Source: Actinophytocola sp044466355
GTDB taxonomy: Bacteria; Actinomycetota; Actinomycetes; Mycobacteriales; Pseudonocardiaceae
Direction: 5' to 3'
Length of the DNA: 64,000 bases
Assembly: GCF_044466355.1 (NCBI RefSeq)
Contig: NZ_JBITMQ010000001.1
Span: 372,001 to 436,000 of the forward strand
The notes beneath the pieces were generated by a model that was not told the origin of the DNA, made no database searches, and worked only from the letters and a program-made list of their open reading frames with translations. Position 1 is the stretch's first letter, and each line of letters opens with the position of its first letter. The translations under genes were made by a program, and so were the position numbers. This document shows positions 14,784 to 22,767 of this stretch, one piece after another.

Positions 14784-17783
14784 ATGCGCTTACCATCGCG
14801 GCGCCGTCGGTGGAGAGGCCTCGCCGGTCTCCTCAGCGCCAGCGTCCTCGGCTCGCTCGTGGCGATGACGCCGCAGGCGTACGCCCAGGACCTGCCGCCC
14901 CAGGAGCCCGGCGTCACGCTCCGCACCTACGACGTGCAGATGCCGTTGAGCGAGATCTGCACCCTCAAGCCGGGCCAGACGCCGAACGTCGACAAGCTCA
15001 TGCCGACGATCGACTGGACGACCGGCGGCGAGTTCGGGTTCGAGAGCAACTTCGTCACCCACGCCATCGGCAACATCAACGTCCCCGCGGACGGGTCCTA
15101 CGACTTCCGCCTCACGAGCGACGACGGGTCCCGGCTCTACATCGACGACCAGCTCGTCATCGACCACGACGGGCTCCACGGCGAGACGTCCAAGGACGGC
15201 ACGGTCACGCTGACCGCCGGTTACCACTCGCTGCGCGTCGAGTACTTCGAGGCGGGCGGCGAGCAGGTGCTCCGGCTGGCGTGGCAACCGCCGGGCGCGG
15301 CCGGTTTCGCGATCGTGCCCAACTCCGTCCTCTCCACCGACGCCGGCGTCGTGCGTGTGACCGCGCCGGGCCGCAAGGAGTGCGAGGGCCAGACCGACAG
15401 CCCCGGCGACGGCCTGCCCCTGGGTGACGTCAACCCGAACTACACGCTGACGAACCTGCGCCCCGACGGCTTCGAGCCGCAGGTGTCCGGAATGGACTGG
15501 ACGGCCGACGGCAGGCTCGTCATCTCCACGTGGGGCGGCAGCCTCAACACACTGGGCGAGGTCTACATCCTCGACGGTGTCACCGGGCAGACCGACCCGT
15601 CGAAGGTCACCTACAAGAAGATCGCGAGCGGGCTGCGTGAGCCGATGGGGCTCAAGGTCGTCGACGGGATGATCTACGTCTCCCAGAAGCACGAGCTGAC
15701 CGAGCTGCGCGACACGAACGGCGACGACGTCATCGACGCGCAGCGGACCGTGGCCACCTGGCCGTTCGGCGGCAACTTCCACGAGTTCGCGTTCGGCCTG
15801 CTCTACCGCGACGGCAACTTCTACCTGAACCTGTCGGTCGCGATCAACTACGGCGGCGCGACCACCGACCCGCAGCCCGCGTCGAACCGCGGCACGAGCA
15901 TCGTGGTGAACCGGGAGACCGGGAAGATCACCTACGTGGCGGGCGGCCTGCGCACCCCGCACGGCATCGGCTGGGGGCCGCAGGGCGAGGTCTTCGTCAC
16001 CGACAACCAGGGCGGCTGGCTGCCCGCGTCGAAGCTGGTGCACGTCAAGCAGAACCGGTTCTTCAACCACTACACCAACCCCGACGGCCCGTACGACGCC
16101 AACCCGGTCACCAAGCCGGTGCTGTGGATGCCGCAGAACGAGATCGCGAACTCGCCGGGCATGCCGGTGACGCTGCGGTCCGGCCAGTTCGCGGGCCAGC
16201 TGCTGATCGGCGACGTGACCTACGGCGGTCTGCAGCGCGCGTACCTGGAGAAGGTCAACGGCGAGTACCAGGGCGCGTTGTTCCGGCACACCCAGGGCCT
16301 CGAGTCCGGCCTGACCGAGACCACGATCGGCCCGGACGGCGCGATCTACGTCGCGGGCCTCGGCGCGGACGGCAACTGGGGCCAGGAAGGCAAGCTGAAG
16401 TTCGGGCTGCAGAAGCTGACCCCCAACGGCGCCAACACGTTCGACATGAAGTCGATGAGCGCCACCGCGGACGGCTTCACGGTCACCTACACCCGTCCGC
16501 TGTCGGACGAGACCGTCGCGAAGATCGCCGAGGACGCGGGCGAGGCGTACCGGGTGAAGCAGTGGCGCTACGCGGCGACCGAGCAGTACGGCGGCCCGAA
16601 GGTCGACGAGCAGACGCTGGCGGTCACCGCCGCGCAGGTGTCGGCGGACCGCAGGACCGTCACGCTGAAGGTCACCGGCCTGAAGACCGACCACGTCGTG
16701 CACCTGCGCTCGCCGCGCCCGTTCGCGGCGGAGGGCGGTGAGGAGCTGTGGAGCACCGAGGCGTGGTACACGCTCAACGCGATCCCGGGCCGCCAGGAAC
16801 GCCAGGTGTTCTACGAGGCGGAGGAAGGCAACCGCGAGGGTGGCGCCGGGGTGAACACCGACCACCGCGGCTACACCGGCATCGGTTTCGTCGACCGCTT
16901 CGGCAACAAGGGCGCGTCGACCACGATGCACGTGACGGTGGACGACCCGGGCCGCTACGAGGTCGGGCTGCGCTACTCGAACGGGCCGAACCCGTTCTCC
17001 GGTGACAAGTCCGTGAGCATGTACGTCAACGGGGTCAAGGTGCGGCAGGTCGTGCTGCCGACCACCGTGACGTGGGAGGAGTGGGCCACCAAGACCGAGG
17101 TCGTGCGCCTGCGCGGCGGGCTCAACACCATCCAGTACAAGGTGGACGAGGCGGACACCGGGCACGTCAACCTCGACCTGATCTCGGTCCGCGAACCGGG
17201 CGACAGGATCGTGCTGTTCGACGGCACGGACACCGACGAGTGGCGGCACACCGACGGCCGCGTCGCCGGCTGGCCGCTGGTGGGCGGCGGCGCGATGCAG
17301 GTGCGCAACGGCGACCTGCGGACGAAGCAGGCGTTCGGCGACTTCCGTGCGCACGTCGAGTTCAAGGTGCCGCTGCTGCCGCCGGACGTGACCGGTCAGG
17401 ACCGTGGCAACAGCGGCGTGTACCTGCAGGAGCGCTACGAGATCCAGATCCTCGACTCGTACGGCGACACGACACTCGCCGACAACGAGGCGGGCGGGAT
17501 CTACACGCGCAAGGCACCGGACGTCAACGCGGCCCGGCCGCCGGAGACGTGGCAGAGCTACGACATCTGGTTCCGTGCCGCGCGGTATGACGCGGCCGGT
17601 GTGAAGGTGGCGGACGCCCGGGTGACGGTGGTGTGGAACGGCGTGCTCGTGCACGACGACGTCGCCATCGCCGGGGTGACCGGCGGGTCCATCCCGGAGG
17701 GGCCGTCCACCGGCGCCATCCGGTTGCAGGACCACGGGAACGCCGTGCAGTTCCGCAACGTGTGGGTCGAACCGCTGAGTTGA
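14784..17783 (+). CDS. Secreted multidomain protein: PA14, beta-propeller, CBM6-like, DUF1080
   Basis: 999 residues from the ATG behind AAGGAGGA. A signal peptide (RRRRWRGLAGLLSASVLGSL, cut near AYAQD) is followed by a PA14 domain (about 35-185; YDFRLTSDDGSRLYIDDQ), a glucose/sorbosone dehydrogenase-like propeller (about 225-600; DGRLVISTWGGSLN, GLRTPHGIGWGPQGEVFVTD), a short Fn3-like spacer, a CBM6-type carbohydrate module (about 675-805; FYEAEEGNREGGAGVN) and a C-terminal DUF1080/3-keto-disaccharide hydrolase domain (about 810-999; LFDGTDTDEWRH, QDRGNSGVYLQERYEIQILD). Such proteins act on external glycans or keto-sugars; the exact substrate is unknown. A strong terminator follows. Confidence 0.85.
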   Translation: MRLPSRRRRWRGLAGLLSASVLGSLVAMTPQAYAQDLPPQEPGVTLRTYDVQMPLSEICTLKPGQTPNVDKLMPTIDWTTGGEFGFESNFVTHAIGNINVPADGSYDFRLTSDDGSRLYIDDQLVIDHDGLHGETSKDGTVTLTAGYHSLRVEYFEAGGEQVLRLAWQPPGAAGFAIVPNSVLSTDAGVVRVTAPGRKECEGQTDSPGDGLPLGDVNPNYTLTNLRPDGFEPQVSGMDWTADGRLVISTWGGSLNTLGEVYILDGVTGQTDPSKVTYKKIASGLREPMGLKVVDGMIYVSQKHELTELRDTNGDDVIDAQRTVATWPFGGNFHEFAFGLLYRDGNFYLNLSVAINYGGATTDPQPASNRGTSIVVNRETGKITYVAGGLRTPHGIGWGPQGEVFVTDNQGGWLPASKLVHVKQNRFFNHYTNPDGPYDANPVTKPVLWMPQNEIANSPGMPVTLRSGQFAGQLLIGDVTYGGLQRAYLEKVNGEYQGALFRHTQGLESGLTETTIGPDGAIYVAGLGADGNWGQEGKLKFGLQKLTPNGANTFDMKSMSATADGFTVTYTRPLSDETVAKIAEDAGEAYRVKQWRYAATEQYGGPKVDEQTLAVTAAQVSADRRTVTLKVTGLKTDHVVHLRSPRPFAAEGGEELWSTEAWYTLNAIPGRQERQVFYEAEEGNREGGAGVNTDHRGYTGIGFVDRFGNKGASTTMHVTVDDPGRYEVGLRYSNGPNPFSGDKSVSMYVNGVKVRQVVLPTTVTWEEWATKTEVVRLRGGLNTIQYKVDEADTGHVNLDLISVREPGDRIVLFDGTDTDEWRHTDGRVAGWPLVGGGAMQVRNGDLRTKQAFGDFRAHVEFKVPLLPPDVTGQDRGNSGVYLQERYEIQILDSYGDTTLADNEAGGIYTRKAPDVNAARPPETWQSYDIWFRAARYDAAGVKVADARVTVVWNGVLVHDDVAIAGVTGGSIPEGPSTGAIRLQDHGNAVQFRNVWVEPLS

Positions 17784-17794
17784 CGAGACGGATG

Positions 17795-17826
17795 CGGGGC
17801 CCGGTTCTGTTGCCGGGCCCCGTTTT
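17795..17826 (+). terminator. Rho-independent terminator after the PA14/DUF1080 gene
   Basis: A perfect 10-bp stem CGGGGCCCGG / CCGGGCCCCG with an 8-base loop, followed directly by TTTT, 12 bp after the stop codon. Confidence 0.9.
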
Positions 17827-17905
17827 CCGTGGACAACTCGGTGGCCTTCGTTTCTTCCGGCTGGGTGGCGGCTACCGTCTTGCGGTGATCGGAGAGGGGA
17901 GGCCC

Positions 17906-18916
17906 ATGCTCGTCGACGGCAACATCGGTGGTGTCACCGACGGGACCGCGGGCGGCAGCATCGTGGAGATCGACGCCCAGGTTCGGCACGCGCGACGTGC
18001 CGGCCTGGACGGGGTCTGGACCACCGAGACCAGCCGCGACCCGTTCCTCCCGCTCCTGCTCGCCGCGCAGCGGGCCCCCGGCATGACCATCGGCACCGCC
18101 GTCACGGTCGCGTTCGCGCGCAGCCCGATGACGCTCGCCGCCACGGCCAACGACCTGCACGCCATGAGCGGCGGCCGGTTCGTGCTCGGGCTGGGGTCAC
18201 AGGTCGCCGCGCACATCACGCGGAGGTTCAGCATGCCGTGGTCGGCGCCTGCCGCGCGGATGCGGGAGTTCGTCCTCGCCCTGCGGGCGATCTGGGCCTC
18301 CTGGCAGACCGGCGAGCGGCTGCACTTCACCGGCGAGTTCTACTCCCACACGTTGATGCCGCCGCTCTTCCGGCCGGAACCCAACCCGTACGGCACGCCG
18401 CCGGTCCTCGTGGCGGCGGTCGGGCCCAGGATGACGCGGGTCGCCGCCGAGGTGGCCGACGGGCTTCTGGTGCACAGCCTCACGTCCGAGCGGTACCTGC
18501 GGGAGGTGACCCTCCCGTTGCTCGGTGAACGGCGCACCGGGTTCACCGTCAGCTACCCGGGGCTGGTCGCCACCGGGGCGGACGAGCGTGCCCTCACGGC
18601 CGCGATCGCCAAGGTGCGCGAGCAGATCGCCTTCTACGCCGCCACGCCCGCCTACCGCGCAGTGATGGAGTTGCACGGGTGGGGCGACCTGCACACCGAG
18701 CTGCACCGCCTGTCCCGCCGCGGCGACTGGGCCACCATGACCGGGCTCGTCGACGACACCGTCCTCGACACGTTCGCGGTCGTCGGGGAGCCCGCCGCCG
18801 CGGGAGCCGAGATCGCGCGGCGTTACTCGGGGCTCGTCGACCGGTTCGCGCTCTACACCCCGTACCCCCTCGACGAGGCGGCACGCGCGACGGTGGCGTC
18901 CTCGGCGCGCGGCTGA
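17906..18916 (+). CDS. LLM-class F420-dependent oxidoreductase
   Basis: 336 residues from the ATG preceded by GGAGAGGGGA; a GTG 21 bases upstream is the alternative. Bacterial luciferase-like TIM barrel: ARRAGLDGVWTTET, TAVTVAFARSPMTLAATAND, GGRFVLGLGSQVAAHITRRF and the PPLFRPEPNPYG loop. Length and motifs match TIGR03617-like F420-dependent oxidoreductases of actinobacteria. It would use reduced F420 on an unknown substrate. Monocistronic, behind a terminator, and converging on the cation-efflux gene. Confidence 0.83.
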   Translation: MLVDGNIGGVTDGTAGGSIVEIDAQVRHARRAGLDGVWTTETSRDPFLPLLLAAQRAPGMTIGTAVTVAFARSPMTLAATANDLHAMSGGRFVLGLGSQVAAHITRRFSMPWSAPAARMREFVLALRAIWASWQTGERLHFTGEFYSHTLMPPLFRPEPNPYGTPPVLVAAVGPRMTRVAAEVADGLLVHSLTSERYLREVTLPLLGERRTGFTVSYPGLVATGADERALTAAIAKVREQIAFYAATPAYRAVMELHGWGDLHTELHRLSRRGDWATMTGLVDDTVLDTFAVVGEPAAAGAEIARRYSGLVDRFALYTPYPLDEAARATVASSARG

Positions 18917-18919
18917 GCA

Positions 18920-19963
18920 TCAGGCGCGGTGGTGGGAGATCAGCTCGTGCTGTTCCGCGCCCCGCGGCCCGGCCGGGTGGGTGTGGACCGTCGCTCGGTC
19001 CAGGCGGGGGAGCGCGTGGATGAGCCGGTGCTCCACGTCGTGGGCGATGGCGTGCGCGGCGAGCAGGCTGAGGTCGGGATCGACGTCCACGTCGACCTCG
19101 GCGGCCAGGCTGTGCCCGTGCCACCGCAGGCGCACCCACCCCACACCGTGGACGCCGTCGGTGTCCCGCACTACGTGTTCCGCGCGGTGGGTCAGCGCCG
19201 GGTCCACCGCGTCCAGCACGCGGCCGAACACCTCCTTCGCCGCGCCCCACAGCACGGTCGCGATCGCGGCGGCGATCGCCAGCCCGATCACCGGGTCCGC
19301 CCACCGCCAGCCGAGTGCCGCGCCGCCCGCGGCGAGCAGCACCGCGAGGCTGGTGAAGCCGTCGGTGCGGGCGTGCATGCCGTCGGCGACGAGCGCGGCC
19401 GAGCCGATCCGGCGGCCGACCGTGATGCGGTAGCGGGCGACCAGTTCGTTGCCCGCGAAGCCGATGACCCCGGCCGCCGCGACCCAGCCGACGTGCGCCA
19501 TGTCCCTCGGGTCGACGAGCCGGTCCACCGCCTGCCACCCGGCGAGCACCGCCGACGACGCGATCACGACGATGATCACCAGTCCGGCGAGGTCCTCGGC
19601 GCGGCCCAGGCCGTAGGTGAACCGGCGGGTGGCGGCACGCCTGCCGAGGACGAACGCGATGCCCAGTGGCACGGCCGTGAGCGCGTCGGCGAAGTTGTGC
19701 AGCGTGTCGCCGAGCAGTGCGACCGAACCCGTGAACGCGACCAGCACGGCCTGCGCGACCGCGGTGACCATGAGCGCACCGAAGGAGATCCACAGCGCGC
19801 GCATGCCGTGCCTGCTGGCCTCGAGCGCGTCGTCGGTCATGTCGGCGGTGTCGTGGCTGTGCGGGGTGATCGCGTGTCGTACCGCCGCCCACAGCCGGGC
19901 CCACCGGCTCGCCTGGTGTCCGTGCCCATGGCCATGCCCGTGCCCGTGCCCGTGCTCACTCAT
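18920..19963 (-). CDS. Cation diffusion facilitator (Zn/Co/Cd efflux)
   Basis: 347 residues with six membrane helices. The N-terminus is a His-Gly repeat (HGHGHGHGHGHGH), a metal-binding arm. The transport-site HxxxD pairs are visible in GDTLHNFADAL (TM2) and DGMHARTDGF (TM5). The C-terminal cytosolic domain carries further His residues (WHGHS, HDVEHRLIHALP). It exports divalent cations against protons. Divergent from an ArsR/SmtB regulator 77 bp away, which very likely controls it. Confidence 0.9.
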   Translation of the reverse strand: MSEHGHGHGHGHGHGHQASRWARLWAAVRHAITPHSHDTADMTDDALEASRHGMRALWISFGALMVTAVAQAVLVAFTGSVALLGDTLHNFADALTAVPLGIAFVLGRRAATRRFTYGLGRAEDLAGLVIIVVIASSAVLAGWQAVDRLVDPRDMAHVGWVAAAGVIGFAGNELVARYRITVGRRIGSAALVADGMHARTDGFTSLAVLLAAGGAALGWRWADPVIGLAIAAAIATVLWGAAKEVFGRVLDAVDPALTHRAEHVVRDTDGVHGVGWVRLRWHGHSLAAEVDVDVDPDLSLLAAHAIAHDVEHRLIHALPRLDRATVHTHPAGPRGAEQHELISHHRA

Positions 19964-19975
19964 GGCCGCGATGAT

Positions 19976-20055
19976 ATGTGCTCAAGTGCGCACGCGACAA
20001 CGATGCAACTGCCAGGGATGGGCAGTGGCAGGATGTGCTCATGTACGCACGCGAC
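19976..20055. promoter_or_regulatory. Two direct repeats, likely ArsR/SmtB operators, the second covering a start codon
   Basis: ATGTGCTCAAGTGCGCACGC begins copy 1 (19976-19998) and ATGTGCTCATGTACGCACGC begins copy 2 (20033-20055). The 23-bp units match at 21 positions and are 57 bp apart. Each contains an imperfect palindrome TGCTCA-N2-(T/G)(G/A)CGCA. Copy 2 spans the ATG of the arsR gene, so binding would block its translation start region or a leaderless promoter. Confidence 0.6.
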
Positions 20056-20397
20056 GCCGGACCGGACGCGCCGCACTGGCGTGACCTGCCGCCGGTGGAC
20101 CAGGTCGACGTCGCCGTGGAGTCGTTCCGGATGCTCGCCGACCCGACGCGCCTGCGGATCATGTGGCTCCTGTCCGGCGGCGAGTACGACGTGACGACCC
20201 TCGCCGAGGCGGTCGGCATCGCCCGTCCCGCCGTCTCGCAGCACCTCGCCAAGCTGCGGCTGGCGGGTCTGGTCAGCACCCACCGCGACGGCAGGCGCGC
20301 GCTGTACCGGGTGCGCGGCGGGCACGTCCGGCGCATGCTGAGCGAAGCGCTGGAAACGGCGCACCACCAGGTGTCCGGCGCCCCGGACCACGACTGA
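20041..20397 (+). CDS. ArsR/SmtB-family metal-responsive regulator
   Basis: 118 residues if the ATG at 20041 is used. Winged helix: FRMLADPTRLRIMWLLSGGE, then IARPAVSQHLAKLRLAGLVS and the wing STHRDGRRALYRV. The C-terminal HHQVSGAPDHD holds His and Asp residues usable as alpha-5 metal ligands. No good ribosome-binding site precedes 20041. The frame is also open from a GTG at 19978, where translation of the first operator copy gives MLKCARD, echoing VLMYARD at the second; the short form is preferred because operator DNA is unlikely to be coding. Probably represses the divergent CDF gene. Confidence 0.83.
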   Translation: MYARDAGPDAPHWRDLPPVDQVDVAVESFRMLADPTRLRIMWLLSGGEYDVTTLAEAVGIARPAVSQHLAKLRLAGLVSTHRDGRRALYRVRGGHVRRMLSEALETAHHQVSGAPDHD

Positions 20398-20423
20398 CCA
20401 CGCAGAAAGGGCTCGCCGAGGCC

Positions 20424-20870
20424 ATGTCCGACCTTGCCGCGTTCGCCGAACTGGTTCCCCTCGACCACGGCCTGTGCGTCGTGAACACCCTGCGGCGTGA
20501 CGGAAGCGTCCAGTCGTCCGTGGTGAACGCCGGGGTGCTGGACCACCCGTCGCGCGCGGAGCGGGTCGTCGGGCTGGTCGCCATGGGTGGGTCGCGCAAG
20601 CTGCGCAACCTGCGGGCCGACCCGAGGGTGACGATCGTCGCGCGGGCGGGCTGGCGGTGGGCGACCGTCGAGGGGGTCGCCGAGATCGTCGGGCCCGACG
20701 ACCCTCGGCCCGGGATCGACGACGAGGCGCTGCGGTCCCTGCTGCGGGACGTCTTCACCGCGGCGGGCGGCACACACGACGACTGGGACACCTACGACCG
20801 GGTCATGGCGCGGGAGCGGCGGGCCGCGGTGCTGATCTCGCCGCGCCGCGTCTACACGAGCCCCTCGTGA
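20424..20870 (+). CDS. PPOX-class F420/FMN-binding oxidoreductase-like protein
   Basis: 148 residues; the ATG follows AAAGG by 15 bases. The split-barrel flavin/F420-binding fold is shown by LCVVNTLRRDGSVQSSVVN, SRKLRNLRADPRVTIVARAG and WATVEGVAEIVGPDD. Family members reduce small molecules with FMN or F420. It lies 26 bp after arsR on the same strand, but no metal-related role is evident. Confidence 0.8.
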   Translation: MSDLAAFAELVPLDHGLCVVNTLRRDGSVQSSVVNAGVLDHPSRAERVVGLVAMGGSRKLRNLRADPRVTIVARAGWRWATVEGVAEIVGPDDPRPGIDDEALRSLLRDVFTAAGGTHDDWDTYDRVMARERRAAVLISPRRVYTSPS

Positions 20871-20937
20871 CGCTGTCACATCCGCGCGGCGTGCTTCGTC
20901 AGGGTGGTGAACGGACACGACCGAAGGGGAGAGCACC

Positions 20938-21408
20938 ATGGACGCACGGCTGGACCTCATGACCAACGAGGCCACCGCGAAGTTCCTGAAGAAGTTCGTC
21001 GCGGCGAGCCACGCGATGGCGGGCACGGTGCCCGCGGCCACGCAGGAGCTGGTGAAGCTGCGTGCCAGCCAGATCAACGGCTGCGGCTTCTGCACCGACA
21101 TGCACTTCAAGGACGCCGTGGCGGCGGGGGAGAGCCCGACGCGGCTGAACCTGGTCGCCGCCTGGCGGGAGGCGACGGTGTTCACCGACGCCGAGCGGGC
21201 GGCGCTCGCGCTGGCCGAGGAGGGCACCCGCATCGCCGACGCCGCCGGGGGTGTGCCGGACGACGTGTGGGCCGAGGCCGCGAAGCACTACGACGAGAAC
21301 CAGCTGGGTGAGCTGGTGGTCGTCATCTCGGCCATCAACCTGTACAACCGGTTGAACGTGCTCACCCTCCAGCCCGCGGGCGACTACCAGCCGGGCCAGT
21401 TCGGCTGA
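20938..21408 (+). CDS. AhpD/carboxymuconolactone decarboxylase-family peroxidase-like protein
   Basis: 156 residues, ATG behind AAGGGGAGAG. The all-helical AhpD domain has the catalytic CxxC in NGCGFCTDMHFKDAVAAGES together with the conserved Glu/His relay (QELVKLRASQ before, CTDMH after). Such proteins act as thiol-dependent alkylhydroperoxidases or reductants. Likely a single-gene unit followed by a bidirectional hairpin. Confidence 0.87.
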   Translation: MDARLDLMTNEATAKFLKKFVAASHAMAGTVPAATQELVKLRASQINGCGFCTDMHFKDAVAAGESPTRLNLVAAWREATVFTDAERAALALAEEGTRIADAAGGVPDDVWAEAAKHYDENQLGELVVVISAINLYNRLNVLTLQPAGDYQPGQFG

Positions 21409-21422
21409 CGGCCGAGTGCTGA

Positions 21423-21461
21423 AGGACCCCTTCGGTGCGATGGATGTGCTGAAGGGGTCCT
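21423..21461. terminator. Hairpin between convergent genes (AGGACCCCTTC family)
   Basis: AGGACCCCTTC (21423-21433) and GAAGGGGTCCT (21451-21461) form a perfect 11-bp stem with a 17-base loop. It sits between the convergent AhpD and P450 genes and is probably a bidirectional terminator; no T-run is present. A similar GAAGGACCCCTTC arm recurs at 54225-54237 next to the assembly gap. Confidence 0.65.
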
Positions 21462-21493
21462 CCGGTGCGTTCGCGGGCGGCCGCGGGTGTCCG

Positions 21494-22699
21494 TCAGGTC
21501 AGCTGGACCGGGAGGTGTGCCAGCCCGCGCAGCAGGGTGCTGTCGCGCCAGCGCAGGTCGGCGGGGTCGGTGGACAGCGTCATGCCGGGGAAGCGGGCCA
21601 CGAGCCCGCCGATCGCGATCTGGCCCTCCAGGCGGGCGAGCGGGGCGCCGAGGCAGAAGTGGATGCCGTGGCCGAACGCCATGTGCCCAGCCGCCGCCCT
21701 CGTGACGTCCAGGGTGTCGGTGGCCGGGCCGAAACGGTCGCCGTCGTGGTTGGCCGAGGCCAGGGAGACGGTGACGAACTCGTCCGCGGGAATGGTGGTG
21801 CCGCCGATCTCCACCGGTTCCGTCGTGTAGCGCAGCGTCGCGTGGTTGACCGGGCTCTCGTAGCGCAGGAACTCCTCGACCGCGCCGGGCAGCAGGCCGG
21901 GGTCGGCGTGCAGGGCGGCGAGCTGGCCGGGGTTGCGCAGCAACGCGAGCACACCGTTGCCGATGAGGTTCACCGTGGTCTCGTGCCCGGCCACCAGCAA
22001 CAGGAACGCCATCGACACCAGCTCGACCTCGGTCAGCTCGTCGCCGTCCTCCTGGGCGTGGATCAGCTCGGTGAGCATGTCGTCCGCGGGTGCCGTGCGC
22101 TTGGTGTCGATGAGGCCACGCAGGTAACCGGACATCGCGACGGCCGCCGCGCCGACCGACTCGGCGGAGGCCCCCGCCACGAGCGCCGACGACCAGGCAC
22201 GGAAGTCGTCGCGGTCGTCGTCCGGTATGCCGAGCAGCTCGCAGATCACCGTGACGGGCAACGGGAACGCGAAGTCGTCGATCAGGTCGACGGCACCGGA
22301 CCGCCCGGCCAGCAGGTCCTCGGTGATCCCCACGATGCGTGGCCGCAACAGCTCCACGCGCCGCATCGTGAACGCCTTCGCGACGAGCCCGCGCAGGCGC
22401 GTGTGGTCCGGCGGGTCGCTGTTGAGCATGTGCGCGGTCAGGTCCGCGCCGAAGTCGCCGGTGCTCGTCCTCGTCTGGTGCCGCTCGAACAGGTACTGCA
22501 CCGGCCGGAGATCCTTGCGCAGCGCGGGATTCGTGAGTGCCTCCCGCGCGTCGGCGTACCGCGTGACCAGCCAGACCTTCAGCCCGTGCGGCATCACCAC
22601 CGCACGCACCGGCGCCTCCTCCCGCAAGCGCCGGTAGAACGAGTACGGGTCGTGGACGAACGCGGAGTCCAGGGTCATGGGGGTGCTCGTGCCGGTCAT
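21494..22699 (-). CDS. Cytochrome P450 (CYP105/107-like)
   Basis: 401 residues from the ATG at 22699; a second ATG seven codons in is possible. Canonical motifs: I-helix LLVAGHETTVNLIGN, K-helix EEFLRYESP (ExxR), haem loop FGHGIHFCLGAPLARLE. Soluble class I P450 needing ferredoxin partners that are not in the window. No biosynthetic genes adjoin it, so the substrate is unknown. Preceded by a strong hairpin that ends the protease transcript. Confidence 0.9.
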   Translation of the reverse strand: MTGTSTPMTLDSAFVHDPYSFYRRLREEAPVRAVVMPHGLKVWLVTRYADAREALTNPALRKDLRPVQYLFERHQTRTSTGDFGADLTAHMLNSDPPDHTRLRGLVAKAFTMRRVELLRPRIVGITEDLLAGRSGAVDLIDDFAFPLPVTVICELLGIPDDDRDDFRAWSSALVAGASAESVGAAAVAMSGYLRGLIDTKRTAPADDMLTELIHAQEDGDELTEVELVSMAFLLLVAGHETTVNLIGNGVLALLRNPGQLAALHADPGLLPGAVEEFLRYESPVNHATLRYTTEPVEIGGTTIPADEFVTVSLASANHDGDRFGPATDTLDVTRAAAGHMAFGHGIHFCLGAPLARLEGQIAIGGLVARFPGMTLSTDPADLRWRDSTLLRGLAHLPVQLT

Positions 22700-22716
22700 G
22701 CCTTCCACTCTGGCAC

Positions 22717-22759
22717 GCTGACCGGCGTTTCCGGCGAGAGTCCGGAAACGCCGGTCAGC
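22717..22759 (-). terminator. Strong hairpin after the subtilisin-like protease gene
   Basis: A perfect 18-bp stem (GCTGACCGGCGTTTCCGG / CCGGAAACGCCGGTCAGC) with a 7-base loop, 9 bp past the protease stop and 18 bp upstream of the P450 start on the same strand. There is no T-run, but stem strength suggests termination. It also insulates the P450 gene. Confidence 0.8.
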
Positions 22760-22767
22760 GGAAGTGC

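Noticed and set aside
19921..19962. Tandem GTGCCC/CATGCC repeat
   Set aside because: It is the coding sequence of the His-Gly metal-binding arm of the cation-efflux protein, not an independent repeat.
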